From UBA1127 sp034422455 (GTDB lineage Bacteria > Chloroflexota > Dehalococcoidia > Lucifugimonadales > UBA1127), in contig DAOUJQ010000023.1 in NCBI GenBank assembly GCA_034422455.1, positions 186,001-250,000 of the forward strand: a stretch of 64,000 bases of DNA. Reading direction: 5' to 3'. A program made the position numbers and the translations under genes. Under the pieces are notes generated by a model. That model worked only from the letters and a program-made list of their open reading frames with translations. It was not told the origin of the DNA and did no database searches. Position 1 is the stretch's first letter. Every line of letters begins with the position of its first letter. Of the stretch, positions 26,430-34,361 are shown piece by piece.

Positions 26430-26560
26430 CCCTCCACACCCTCATACCCGCGAATGCCGGTATCCAGAGGCGCAGCGCGGAAGGGGCCGATTGCCCTGAG
26501 CCTGTCGAAGGGTCCCGCGCAGGCGGGAACCCAGAGGGGCGGTGGGGCGCGGGGCATCCC
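26430..26560. repeat. Cluster of interspersed repeats
   Basis: Contains GCGAATGCCGGTATCCAGAGG (26450-26470), CCCTGAGCCTGTCGAAGGG (26494-26512) and CGCAGGCGGGAACCCAGAGG (26516-26536). The remaining bases to 26638 hold no gene that I can see. Confidence 0.8.
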
Positions 26561-26638
26561 CATCGCACACAAGAGTGCGCAGACACATGGCAGGCGCTTT
26601 CCGGAAGCACATCCTCCTGGCTGCACCCTTTCGATGCC

Positions 26639-26935
26639 CTATGCGATGGGCTGCGGTTGGTATCGCTTGACGTGTATCCTGTCTTCTCTCTTGCGCGCTT
26701 GCGCCAAGTCATAGGAGGTCTGCCGGCGCAGCCAAAAATCCGCGCTGGACCATCCAGCCTTCTCAAGGCGAATGGCCATATCGGGCGAGATCGCAGCGTG
26801 GCCGTTCAAGACCCGTGAAAGCGTGTGTCGGGCAACACCCAAAACCTCCGCCGCCTCGGTGACGTTCAGGCCAAGAGGTTCCAGGCAGTTTTCCCTGATG
26901 CTGCGGCCGGGGTGAGGTGGATTCTTCATGGTCAT
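26639..26935 (-). CDS. higA: HigA-type antitoxin (XRE family)
   Basis: 98 residues with a HigA/VapI-type HTH: PPHPGRSIRENCLEPLG, then VTEAAEVLGVARHTLSRVLNG. ATG 26935 is chosen because it follows AGAGGGAAG; an ATG two codons later is also possible. It lies 16 bp downstream of higB, the toxin-first order typical of higBA. Confidence 0.92.
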   Translation of the reverse strand: MTMKNPPHPGRSIRENCLEPLGLNVTEAAEVLGVARHTLSRVLNGHAAISPDMAIRLEKAGWSSADFWLRRQTSYDLAQARKREDRIHVKRYQPQPIA

Positions 26936-26951
26936 GGTCTCTTCCCTCTTG

Positions 26952-27230
26952 CTAGTGATAGTCAACCAGGTCGACATCGTGTGCGTCGCCATCCTCGAAT
27001 CGGAAGGTGATCCTCCAGTTGCCCGAAACCGAAATGCTCCACATCCCTCTCAGGTCACCCCCCAGGGGATGGAGTCTGTACCCTGGCAAATCAACATCGC
27101 TCGGCTTGCTGGCAGCATCGAGGTCCGCCAGGGCGAGAGTGATCCGGTCCAATAGCTCTGCGCCCGCTCTGCTGGAGTCGTCTCGCTCATAGAGCCTCCT
27201 GAGTCCTCGATGGCGAAACGACCGTATCAT
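26952..27230 (-). CDS. higB: HigB-type RelE-superfamily toxin
   Basis: 92 residues. The motifs MIRSFRHRGLRRLYERDD, LPGYRLHPLGGDLRGMWSI and NWRITFRFEDGDAHDVDLVDYH match the HigB/plasmid-maintenance killer family of ribosome-dependent mRNases. The ATG is 6 nt after TATACT with no ribosome site, so the mRNA is probably leaderless. Confidence 0.93.
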   Translation of the reverse strand: MIRSFRHRGLRRLYERDDSSRAGAELLDRITLALADLDAASKPSDVDLPGYRLHPLGGDLRGMWSISVSGNWRITFRFEDGDAHDVDLVDYH

Positions 27231-27236
27231 AGGAGA

Positions 27237-27265
27237 AGTATACCGTGTACCGGTACAGCTCACAA
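27237..27265 (-). promoter_or_regulatory. higBA promoter with 12-bp palindrome in the spacer
   Basis: On the minus strand TTGTGA (27265-27260), a 17-bp spacer and TATACT (27242-27237). The spacer holds a perfect palindrome, TGTACCGGTACA (27246-27257), where bound HigA would exclude RNA polymerase. Confidence 0.7.
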
Positions 27266-27282
27266 TCCGTAACCGCGCAGCC

Positions 27283-27420
27283 CCGTTCGCCCTGAGCCCC
27301 ACTCTCGTCGCTCCCGCGGAGGCGGGAACCCAGGGGCGGTGTGGCGCGGGGCCGTTCGCCCTGAGCCTGTCGAAGGGTCCTGCGCAGGCAGGAACCCAGA
27401 GGGGCAGGGCTGGCGGGGCG
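27283..27420. repeat. Cluster of interspersed repeats
   Basis: Holds a truncated CGTTCGCCCTGAGCC copy, CGCGGAGGCGGGAACCCAGG, then a full CCCTGAGCCTGTCGAAGGG (27359-27377) and CGCAGGCAGGAACCCAGAGG. A possible -10, TATCCT at 27445-27450, for the permease gene follows the cluster. Confidence 0.8.
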
Positions 27421-27486
27421 TACCCCTCCCCTCCCCCCATGCCGTATCCTGTCCCCAACACTCGCCCTGACGGAGCGCCCGCCGCC

Positions 27487-28470
27487 ATGAGCTACGCCTA
27501 CCTCGCCCGACGCCTCGCCCTCGTCCTCCCCACGGCGCTCCTCGCGTCCATGATCGTCTTCGCCGTCATGCGCCTCCTCCCCGGCGACGTCGCCGCCACC
27601 ATCCTCTCCGGCGGCGGTGAGACCACCCACTCCCCCGAGGTCCGCGAGGCCCTCCGCGCCGAGCTCGGCCTCGACGACCCCTGGCCCGTCCAGTACGGTC
27701 GATGGCTCTGGTCCATGCTCGACGGCTCCTTCGGTGGCGACGCCCTCGTCGACGGCCAGTCCATCCGAGGGCAGCTCGCTCGCCAGCTCCCCGTCACCGG
27801 CCTCCTCGCGACGTACGCCCTCGCCCTCACCCTCCTCGTCTGGCTCCCCCTTGGCGTCGTCGCCGGCTGGCGCCGCGGCCGCTGGCCCGACCACCTCGCC
27901 CGGCTCGCCATGCTGCCCGGCATCGCCGCGCCCAGCTTCCTGCTCGCCCTCCTGGCCCTCCTCGGCCTGCTGCTCCTGCTCGGCTGGTCGCCGCCCATCG
28001 TCTACGCCGGTCCGTTCGAGGACCCGTGGGAGCACGCCCTCATGGTCGCCATCCCCGCGCTGCTGCTGAGCTGGGAGTACGGCGCCCACGTCCTCCGCGT
28101 CACCCGCGCCAGCGTCGCCGAGACCCTGGAGCAGCCCTACGTCCGCACCGCCGTCGCCAAGGGCCTGCCCGAGCGGCACGTCGTCCTCGGCCACGCCCTG
28201 CCCAACGCCGTGCTCCCCGTGCTCACCACCCTCGGCGTCCAGTTCAGCGTCCTCCTCGGCGGCGCCCTCATCCTGGAGTCCATCTTCGGCCTGCCCGGCG
28301 TCGGCCGCGGCCTCGTCGACGCCGCCCTCGTGCGCGACTTCCCCGTCGTGCAGAGCATCGCGACGCTCCTCGTCGTCGCCGTCCTCCTCGTCAACCTCGC
28401 CATCGATGTCGCCTACGCCTGGCTCGACCCCCGCGTCTCCTTCGCCGAGCGATCGGCGGTGGCCGCATGA
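27487..28470 (+). CDS. Oligopeptide ABC transporter permease (DppB-like)
   Basis: 327 residues with six predicted membrane segments. The N-terminal YLARRLALVLPTALLASMIVF start and the cytoplasmic EAA-type loop (RVTRASVAETLEQPYVRTA, then AKGLPERHVVLGHALPN) define a DppB/OppB permease. A TATCCT -10 lies 36 nt upstream. The stop overlaps the next permease by 4 bp. It is separated from its binding protein by higBA and repeats. Confidence 0.93.
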   Translation: MSYAYLARRLALVLPTALLASMIVFAVMRLLPGDVAATILSGGGETTHSPEVREALRAELGLDDPWPVQYGRWLWSMLDGSFGGDALVDGQSIRGQLARQLPVTGLLATYALALTLLVWLPLGVVAGWRRGRWPDHLARLAMLPGIAAPSFLLALLALLGLLLLLGWSPPIVYAGPFEDPWEHALMVAIPALLLSWEYGAHVLRVTRASVAETLEQPYVRTAVAKGLPERHVVLGHALPNAVLPVLTTLGVQFSVLLGGALILESIFGLPGVGRGLVDAALVRDFPVVQSIATLLVVAVLLVNLAIDVAYAWLDPRVSFAERSAVAA

Positions 28471-29429
28471 ACCCTCACTCGTCTTACGGGCGAAAGCCAG
28501 TGTCCAGGGCCGGGGCCGATCGCCCTGAGCCTGTCGAAGGGTCCCGCGAAGGTGGGAATCCAGAGGGGTGGCGCGCTGGGGTCCCTTCCCCCACGCGTGG
28601 GGGAAGGTTAGGATGGGGGTTCCCCCTCCCGTTCGCTCTGAGCTTGTCGAAGAGCGCCCCCGCCGCCGTCATCGCCCTCGCCCTAGCCGCCGCCCTCCTC
28701 GCCGGCGTCCTCGCGCCCGCCGACCCCCTCGCGCAGGACACCGCCCGCCGCCTCGAGGCCCCGTCCGCCGACTACCTCCTCGGCTCCGACAACTTCGGTC
28801 GCGATGTCCTTTCCCGCGTGCTCCACGGCACCCGCACGGCCCTCGCCGTCGCCGTCGGCGGCGTCGCGACGGGCGCCGTCGTGGGCGCCGCCGTCGGCCT
28901 CGCGACCGCCTACCGCGGCGGCTGGCTCGACCTCACCGTCCAGCGCGTCGTCGACGCCCTTCTCGGCTTCCCCCTGCTCGCCCTCGCCGTCGTGGTCGTC
29001 GCGTCCCTTGGCGTCTCGACGCTATCGGTCGCCGCCGCCATCGCCCTTGCCCTCGCGCCCCAGGCCGCCCGGCTCGCCCGCTCCTCCGCCCTCAGCGTCC
29101 GCGCCTCCGGCCACGTCGCCGCCGCCGTCACCATCGGCGCCGGCCCCCTCCGAGTGCTCCTCCGCCATGTCCTGCCCCACAGCCTCACGCCGGTCCTCGT
29201 CTACGCCACCGGCTTCGTCGCGACGGCCCTCGCCGCCGAGGCCGCCCTCAGCTACCTCGGCCTCGGCGCACCCCCGCCGACGCCCTCCTGGGGCGGCATG
29301 CTCAACGAGGGCAGAGAGTTCCTCGAAACCGCCCCCTGGCTCACCCTCGCCCCCGCCGCCGCCCTAGCCGCCACCGCCGCCGCCTTCGCCCTCCTCGGCG
29401 ACGCGCTGGGCGCCGACCGTTCGCCCTGA
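28467..29429 (+). CDS. Oligopeptide ABC transporter permease (DppC-like) with repeat-derived N-terminus
   Basis: 320 residues. From about residue 65 it is a normal DppC: first membrane segment, LGSDNFGRDVLSRVLHGTRTAL, five further segments and the EAA loop. The first ~60 residues instead translate the interspersed repeats (RPEPVEGSREGGNPEG; PFALSLSKS), so repeat elements appear inserted in frame into the 5' end. ATG 28467 overlaps dppB by 4 bp; a downstream non-ATG start that skips the repeats is the alternative. Confidence 0.88.
   Translation: MNPHSSYGRKPVSRAGADRPEPVEGSREGGNPEGWRAGVPSPTRGGRLGWGFPLPFALSLSKSAPAAVIALALAAALLAGVLAPADPLAQDTARRLEAPSADYLLGSDNFGRDVLSRVLHGTRTALAVAVGGVATGAVVGAAVGLATAYRGGWLDLTVQRVVDALLGFPLLALAVVVVASLGVSTLSVAAAIALALAPQAARLARSSALSVRASGHVAAAVTIGAGPLRVLLRHVLPHSLTPVLVYATGFVATALAAEAALSYLGLGAPPPTPSWGGMLNEGREFLETAPWLTLAPAAALAATAAAFALLGDALGADRSP
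28480..28665. repeat. Repeat cluster inside the dppC 5' coding region
   Basis: Three families in a row: CCCTGAGCCTGTCGAAGGG (28523-28541) with CGCGAAGGTGGGAATCCAGAGG; the CCTTCCCCCACGCG...GGGGGAAGG hairpin (about 28587-28628); and CTCTGAGCTTGTCGAAGAG (28636-28654). All lie within the reading frame of the permease. Confidence 0.8.
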
Positions 29430-29600
29430 CTCCGTCCTAAGCCTGTCGAAGGGCCATGCCTGCATCCGTCGTTCCTGCGGAGGCAGGAACCCAGAGGGGA
29501 GGGGCCGGGTGGGGGAAGCCCTCATCGGAACAGCTAGAGAACCAGACCCCAACACCCCCATACCGGCGAATGCCGGTATCCAGAGGCGGGGAAAGGCTGT
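29430..29600. repeat. Cluster of interspersed repeats
   Basis: AAGCCTGTCGAAGGGC (29439-29454), CGTTCCTGCGGAGGCAGGAAC, and GGCGAATGCCGGTATCCAGAGG (29567-29588). No gene. Sequence from 29600 to 29778 is lower in GC and contains the promoter of the next operon. Confidence 0.75.
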
Positions 29601-29716
29601 ACTAGCGATTCGCGTTAGGCGTTGGAACAAATCTTAGGGGAGTTCCTTTATGGGAAATGTGAGCAATTGCATACGCATGGGCATCCCCTGAGATGGTGGA
29701 GTCGCTGCTCGGTGTC

Positions 29717-29744
29717 TTGACAATTGCCCGCCATTGATAAGAAT
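29717..29744 (+). promoter_or_regulatory. Promoter of the DUF5131/TcmP pair
   Basis: TTGACA (29717-29722), a 16-bp spacer and AAGAAT (29739-29744); the region is AT-rich. The transcript would have a leader of about 28 nt. Confidence 0.45.
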
Positions 29745-29778
29745 ATATGTTCTGTTACTGGAAATGGAGTGTGCCTAG

Positions 29779-30543
29779 ATGCCGTCGAACATCGAATGGA
29801 CAGACGAGACGTGGAATCCCGTGACAGGGTGCACGCGGGTGTCTCCGGGCTGTGACCACTGCTACATGTATGCGCTTTACCCCCGGCTCACCGCAATGGG
29901 TGTGCCCGGCTATGAGGGCGAACCCAGCGTCGTACGGTTGCTTCCCGACCGCTTGGATGCGCCGCTGCACTGGGGTCAGCCGCGCCATGTCTTTGTGAAC
30001 AGCATGTCGGACCTCTTTCATCATCAGGTGCCCTTTGAGTTCGTGACCAGTGTCTTTGAGGTCATGCAGGAAGCAGCCGAGCGCCGAGGACACATTTTCC
30101 AAGTGCTGACTAAGCGGCCTGGCCGCGCAGTTGCATGGTGGGAGAGCAACAAAGAGGCTTTCGACGAGGTCTGGCCCTCAAACGTTTGGATGGGCACCTC
30201 TGTCGAGAACCAAAAGTACGCCCCGCGCATCACCGTCTTGTCTAGACTCCCCGCCCCCATCAAGTTTGTCTCCGCAGAGCCTCTACTGGGTCACGTGGAC
30301 CTGAGTTCGTGGCTGACGCGAGGTGATGTGCAATGGCTGATCGTCGGCGGCGAGAGCGGTCACGCCGCACGGCCGATGGATATTGAGTGGGTCCGCTCCC
30401 TGCGTGATCAATCCCTACAGGCAGGCGTCGCGTTCTTCCTTAAGCAGCTGGGTGGTTTTAGGAATAAGCGGGGCGGAGCTGCGGCGGTCGTCGACGGCGA
30501 AACGTGGCGCGAGATGCCGGATAGAGTTGCCGTCCATGACTAA
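29779..30543 (+). CDS. DUF5131 (phage Gp37/Gp68-like) three-cysteine protein
   Basis: 254 residues. The N-terminus IEWTDETWNPVTGCTRVSP leads into GCDHCYMYALYPR, the three-cysteine signature CxxxSxGCxxCY of DUF5131 proteins, which look related to radical-SAM enzymes. Downstream motifs FVNSMSDLFHHQVP and VLTKRPGRA and the C-terminal FLKQLGG are also family-typical. Biochemical function is not established. It overlaps the next gene by 8 bp and the two are lower in GC than the surroundings. Confidence 0.9.
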   Translation: MPSNIEWTDETWNPVTGCTRVSPGCDHCYMYALYPRLTAMGVPGYEGEPSVVRLLPDRLDAPLHWGQPRHVFVNSMSDLFHHQVPFEFVTSVFEVMQEAAERRGHIFQVLTKRPGRAVAWWESNKEAFDEVWPSNVWMGTSVENQKYAPRITVLSRLPAPIKFVSAEPLLGHVDLSSWLTRGDVQWLIVGGESGHAARPMDIEWVRSLRDQSLQAGVAFFLKQLGGFRNKRGGAAAVVDGETWREMPDRVAVHD

Positions 30544-31375
30544 CGTGCCGTCGTTTGGTGGAATTTGGACCCAAGAGAAGCTTGAGATCCTTAGGCGCTA
30601 TTTGGATGCATATACCACAGCACTGAAGAACCAACGATTCCACCTGACCTATGTCGACGGGTTTGCTGGTGCCGGTGCATACGTGGAGGCGTCGCAAGAA
30701 TACGAGGAGTTTCAAGAACTGCATGCGGGCTCCGCTCGGATAGCGCTCGGCGTAGAGGATCGTCAATTCGACCGCCTGCTCTTCATTGAGAAGGATAAGA
30801 AACGCGTTGAGGACCTACGCCTGTTGGCGGGAGAGCACCCAGCGCGGCTAGTTGACGTTGTCCAAGGTGACGCCAATGAGGAGGTTCAGAGGTTCTGTCG
30901 AGATATAGGTGAATTCGACCGAGCTGTCGTCTTTCTGGACCCCTTTGCCACGGAGGTTTCTTGGTCCACGGTCGAGGCCATTGCTAATACGGGGAAAATA
31001 GACTGCTGGATATTGTTCCCACTCATGGCCGTAACCCGAATGATGCGCAGAAATGAGGAACCTACGGAAGAGTTGGCGAGCCAACTGGATCGCATTTTTG
31101 GAGGTCGTGAATTCTGGCAGAGGAACTATCAAGACTCGCCACAGCTCTCTCTATTGGGTGATGAGCCAAGGCGTAGCCGCCCATCCGGGTCAAAGCAGAT
31201 TGCTGAAGCCTATCGGCAGCGGCTGGAGTCCGCGTTTCACGCGGTAGCACCGACACGCCGTGCATTCACGAACTCTCGTAACGTGGAAATATTTGAACTG
31301 TTCTTTGCGGTGGGAAACCCCAGAGGAGCTAGAATAGCGATTGATATCGCAGACCACATTCTCAAAAACTGGTAA
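30536..31375 (+). CDS. tcmP: Three-Cys-motif partner protein TcmP
   Basis: 279 residues. The N-terminal TQEKLEILRRYLDAYTTAL, then LTYVDGFAGAGAY and VVFLDPFATEVSWSTVEAI, are hallmarks of the TcmP family, which has a methyltransferase-like nucleotide fold (DGFAGAG as motif I, DPF as motif IV). TcmP genes are known to pair with a three-Cys protein, as here. Start 30536 is inside the upstream gene; translation is likely coupled. Role unknown; a nucleic-acid or defence function is plausible. Confidence 0.88.
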   Translation: MTNVPSFGGIWTQEKLEILRRYLDAYTTALKNQRFHLTYVDGFAGAGAYVEASQEYEEFQELHAGSARIALGVEDRQFDRLLFIEKDKKRVEDLRLLAGEHPARLVDVVQGDANEEVQRFCRDIGEFDRAVVFLDPFATEVSWSTVEAIANTGKIDCWILFPLMAVTRMMRRNEEPTEELASQLDRIFGGREFWQRNYQDSPQLSLLGDEPRRSRPSGSKQIAEAYRQRLESAFHAVAPTRRAFTNSRNVEIFELFFAVGNPRGARIAIDIADHILKNW

Positions 31376-31765
31376 CCCCCTGCCACCCGCCCCTAGCCCT
31401 CGCGCCCCCACCCCCGCTACCCTCCCCCCATGCAAGCCGCACTCGCATCGCGCATCGACTGTCGCCGAGCCTCGGCCCGTGATTGGAGGGGATTGTTTAC
31501 AGAAAATCTTCGCTTTGTAGCTGGAATGTGCCACAACAGCTACAAAGCGAATACCAAAACAATTCCACCCAGCTACGGATCGCGGGAATTGTCATGGGGA
31601 TGCAATGAAGGAAGGGCCCGGTGTCTTCCGTAGGGACGGCCCTTGTGGTCGCCCCTGCCCTCGGCGTTTGACCCCCCGCGTCCGGCGGGCGTACACTGCC
31701 ACAAAGGCATCGCCCCGCCGTGCCCTCCCTGCGGGGGCGCTCATCCTGCACACCCGGAAGGCTGC
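31376..31765. other. Intergenic region with promoter-like motif and palindromic element
   Basis: No convincing gene. TACCCT (31418-31423) is followed after 6 nt by an ATG at 31430 that opens a 67-codon frame running through a palindromic repeat; I treat this as a decayed or orphan start. GC-rich DNA follows to the peptidase start. Confidence 0.5.
31489..31566. repeat. Palindromic element, copy 1 (GTGCCA-loop family)
   Basis: Perfect 15-bp inner arms TTCGCTTTGTAGCTG (31509-31523) and its complement (31537-31551) around a 13-nt loop containing GTGCCA. Outer arms GGGATTGTTT (31489-31498) and AAACAATTCC (31557-31566) match except one base. Confidence 0.85.
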
Positions 31766-33040
31766 ATGTACCAGCAATCGACCCTTGGCAACGGCCTGCG
31801 CATCATCACCAGCGCCATGCCCCACACCCGCTCCGTCACCCTCGGCTTCCTCGTCGGCGGCGGCTCCCGCTACGAGTCCGACGCTGAGGCCGGCGCTTTC
31901 CACTTCGTCGAGCACCTCTGCTTCAAGGGCACCCCCTCCCGCCCCACGCCCCGCATGGTCAGTGAGACCATTGACGGCGTCGGCGGGATCATGAACGCCA
32001 CCACCGCCCGGGAGGTCACCACCTACTGGTGCAAGGTCGCCCGCCCCCACTTCGCCATCGCCGCCGACCTCCTCGTCGACATGGTCCGCAACCCCCTCTT
32101 CGACCCCGTCGAGCTCGAGAAGGAGCGCGGCGTCATCCTCGAGGAGCTCGCCATGTCCCGCGACCATCCCGACTCCCGCGCCGGCCTCCTCATCGACTCC
32201 ACCATGTGGCCCGACCAGCCCCTCGGCCGCGACGTCGGCGGCACCGAGGAGTCCGTCTCCGCCCTCTCCCGCGACGCCATGCTCCGCCTCGTCAACCACC
32301 AGTACGTCCCCTCCAACGCCGTCATCACCGTCGCCGGCAACGTCGAGCACGACCAGGTCGTCGACTTCTTCGACCGCGCCATGGGCGACTGGCCCGTCGG
32401 CGACCCCCTCGACTGGTACCCCGCCGTCATCGAGCAGTCCGAGCCCCGCGTCCGCATCGAGCAGCGCAGGTCCGAGCAGGCCCACATCTGCTTCGGCTTC
32501 CACGGCCTGCCCGCCGAGCACCCCCAGCGCTACGCCTCCGACATGCTCAGCGCCGTCCTCGGCGAGGGCATGAGCAGCCGCCTCTTCCTGGAGCTCCGAG
32601 AGGAGCGCGGCCTCGTCTACGAGGCCCACAGCGGCAAGTCCCACTACCGCGACGCCGGCGCCCTGGAGGTCTACGCCGCCACCGACCCCAGGAACGCCGA
32701 CGTGGCCGTGCAGACCATCCTGGAGGAGCTGCAGAAGATGAAGGACGGCGTGCCGGAGGCGGAGCTCCGCAAGACCAAGGAGTACGCCAAGGGCCGCCTC
32801 CTCATGCGCATGGAGGACACCCGCGCCGTCGCCCTCTGGCTCGGCAACCAGCGCCTCATGCGCGAGCGCGTCCTCACCCCCGACGACGTCGTGGAGCGCA
32901 TCGACGCCATCACCTCCGACGACATCAGCCAGGTCGCCCGCGATCTCATCGTCCCGGAGCAGCTCAACCTCGCCGTCGTCGGCCCCTTCCGCAGCCCCGC
33001 CCGCTTCGAGCGCCTCCTCGCCTCCTCCCCCCTCAACTAA
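31766..33040 (+). CDS. M16-family zinc metallopeptidase
   Basis: 424 residues, pitrilysin/processing-peptidase family. The inverted zinc motif HxxEH is HFVEH at residues 46-50, and the distal Glu lies in ERGVILEELAMSRDHP. The usual two-domain structure is complete, with R/Y-type GEGMSSRLFLELREERGLVY in the second half. ATG 31766 follows GGAAGG. No signal peptide, so it is cytoplasmic. Substrate unknown. Confidence 0.95.
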   Translation: MYQQSTLGNGLRIITSAMPHTRSVTLGFLVGGGSRYESDAEAGAFHFVEHLCFKGTPSRPTPRMVSETIDGVGGIMNATTAREVTTYWCKVARPHFAIAADLLVDMVRNPLFDPVELEKERGVILEELAMSRDHPDSRAGLLIDSTMWPDQPLGRDVGGTEESVSALSRDAMLRLVNHQYVPSNAVITVAGNVEHDQVVDFFDRAMGDWPVGDPLDWYPAVIEQSEPRVRIEQRRSEQAHICFGFHGLPAEHPQRYASDMLSAVLGEGMSSRLFLELREERGLVYEAHSGKSHYRDAGALEVYAATDPRNADVAVQTILEELQKMKDGVPEAELRKTKEYAKGRLLMRMEDTRAVALWLGNQRLMRERVLTPDDVVERIDAITSDDISQVARDLIVPEQLNLAVVGPFRSPARFERLLASSPLN

Positions 33041-33172
33041 CCCCCCACCCTGCCACCACCCCCTCGCGCGGACGCCGTCCCCCCCGCTACCCTCGACCCA
33101 TGCACCGTCACCACAACACCCCAACCCCGACACATACGGCCCCTGGATCTGTCCTGAGCCTGTCGAAGGACG

Positions 33173-33254
33173 GGATTCGCTTCCCCTCGGGTAATATCCG
33201 TGTTGTATCTGCAACGTGCCAACTCAGCTTCAACACGAAAAGCAAGACGAATCC
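33173..33254. repeat. Palindromic element, copy 2
   Basis: Outer arms GGATTCG and CGAATCC are perfect; inner arms CGTGTTGTATCTG and CAGCTTCAACACG pair with two mismatches around the loop CAACGTGCCAACT. Confidence 0.8.
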
Positions 33255-33365
33255 TCGCTACCCTCGCTCCATGCACCGCCGCCACAACAGCACAACCGCG
33301 CCGCGACCCGTTCCCCCTCCCCCCTCGTGGGGGAGGGCTGGGGTGGGGGAAGCGGACGCCGGCCG

Positions 33366-33448
33366 GGATTCGTTTCCCCCTCGGGTAATATCCGTGTTGT
33401 ATCTGCAACGTGCCAACTCAGCTTCAACACGAAAAGCAAGACGAATCC
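33366..33448. repeat. Palindromic element, copy 3
   Basis: Nearly identical to copy 2, with the same outer arms GGATTCG/CGAATCC and loop CAACGTGCCAACT. Confidence 0.8.
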
Positions 33449-33526
33449 CCGCTACCCTCGCCCCATGCACCGCCGCGACAACACCACAACCCCGCCGTGC
33501 ATGGCCCCTGAGCCTATCGAAGGGCG

Positions 33527-33609
33527 AGATTCGTTTCCCCCCGGGTGAAAATTTGTTTCGTAGCTGCAACGTGCCAACTCAGCTACAAAACAAAAAGCAA
33601 GACGAATCC
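33527..33609. repeat. Palindromic element, copy 4
   Basis: Inner arms TTTGTTTCGTAGCTG (33552-33566) and CAGCTACAAAACAAA (33580-33594) differ at one pair; the 13-nt loop is CAACGTGCCAACT. Outer arms AGATTCG/CGAATCC. Confidence 0.8.
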
Positions 33610-33610
33610 C

Positions 33611-33732
33611 AGAGCCTGTCGAAGGGTCCTGCGCATGCCGGTATCCGGAGGGGCGGTGCGGACTTGGTGGTCCCTTCCCCCCTTATGGGGGAAGAGCCTG
33701 CCCCGTACTTGATACGGGGTTGGGATGGGGGC
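33611..33732. repeat. Interspersed repeats before the cytochrome gene
   Basis: AGAGCCTGTCGAAGGGTCC with GCATGCCGGTATCCGGAGG, then a CCTTCCCCCC...GGGGGAAG hairpin and a GGGTTGGGATGGGGG tail up to the cytochrome stop codon. Confidence 0.75.
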
Positions 33733-34233
33733 TTACGGGAACGGGTCCCCCTGGCTCGCCGTCGCCTGGAACTCCCGCTCCCCCTCGCCCCAGAAGCCCT
33801 TGATGTACTCGATCACGTCGATGATCTCCTGGTCCGACAACTCCACGTCGAAGCCCGGCATCGCGCTCACCTGGCCCGGCAGCATGAAGGCCTGCCCGCC
33901 GCTCTTGGTCACTCGGAACAGGTAGCCGTCGCCGTGGTGCCACGTGTGCCCCGTGTTGTCGTGTGGCGGCGCCGGCAGCAGCCCGTCCGGCCCGGGGATG
34001 ATCCAGTTCGGCTGCCCCTCGCCGTTCACGCCGTGGCACGCCGCGCAGTGCGTGACGTAGTTCTGCTTGCCCGGGTGGGCCGGCGTCGCCGGCGCCGCGG
34101 TGGCCGAGGGCCGTTGCGTCGTCGATGCCGTCCAGCCGCCCGCCGCCGCGCCGCTATCGTCACTGCCGCCGCACCCTGGCGCGGCAATCGCCGTGAGTGC
34201 CACCATGGCGGCGACGGCGAGCAACGCCCGCAT
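33733..34233 (-). CDS. Cytochrome c lipoprotein
   Basis: 166 residues. A signal peptide ends at a lipobox-like APGC (Cys21), so the protein should be lipid-anchored outside the membrane. A Ser/Thr/Ala-rich linker precedes the class I cytochrome c domain with haem motif CAACHG and the axial Met region SAMPGFDVELSDQEIIDVIEYI. Probably an electron carrier. ATG 34233 is chosen because it opens the signal peptide. Confidence 0.9.
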   Translation of the reverse strand: MRALLAVAAMVALTAIAAPGCGGSDDSGAAAGGWTASTTQRPSATAAPATPAHPGKQNYVTHCAACHGVNGEGQPNWIIPGPDGLLPAPPHDNTGHTWHHGDGYLFRVTKSGGQAFMLPGQVSAMPGFDVELSDQEIIDVIEYIKGFWGEGEREFQATASQGDPFP

Positions 34234-34361
34234 CACCGCAACCACAGAGCTTGGTGAAGTCTTCAACGGATGTCTCCGCCGTTCAGAGTCCCTTAACTCA
34301 ATGATACTTGCAGAAATGGAAAACCACACAACTCCGGGTTGTGATTGAGACTGAAAGCGTG

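Larger units (their letters stand above)
33088..33609. repeat. Three tandem ~165-195-bp repeat units
   Basis: Units begin at about 33088, 33259 and 33453. Each has CGCTACCCTCG, an ATG 6 nt after TACCCT (33100, 33271, 33465), a short MHR(H/R)xN-like coding start, a variable middle carrying other repeats, and a GTGCCA-loop palindromic element ending CGAATCC. No gene is attached to any copy. Confidence 0.8.

Noticed and set aside
31430..31633. 67-codon frame after a TACCCT-N6-ATG start
   Set aside because: The frame runs through palindromic element copy 1 and has no recognisable product; treated as an orphan start.
33088..33609. Tandem repeats looked like a possible CRISPR array
   Set aside because: Units are 165-195 bp with imperfect, long repeated parts and no short uniform repeat/spacer pattern; no cas genes nearby.
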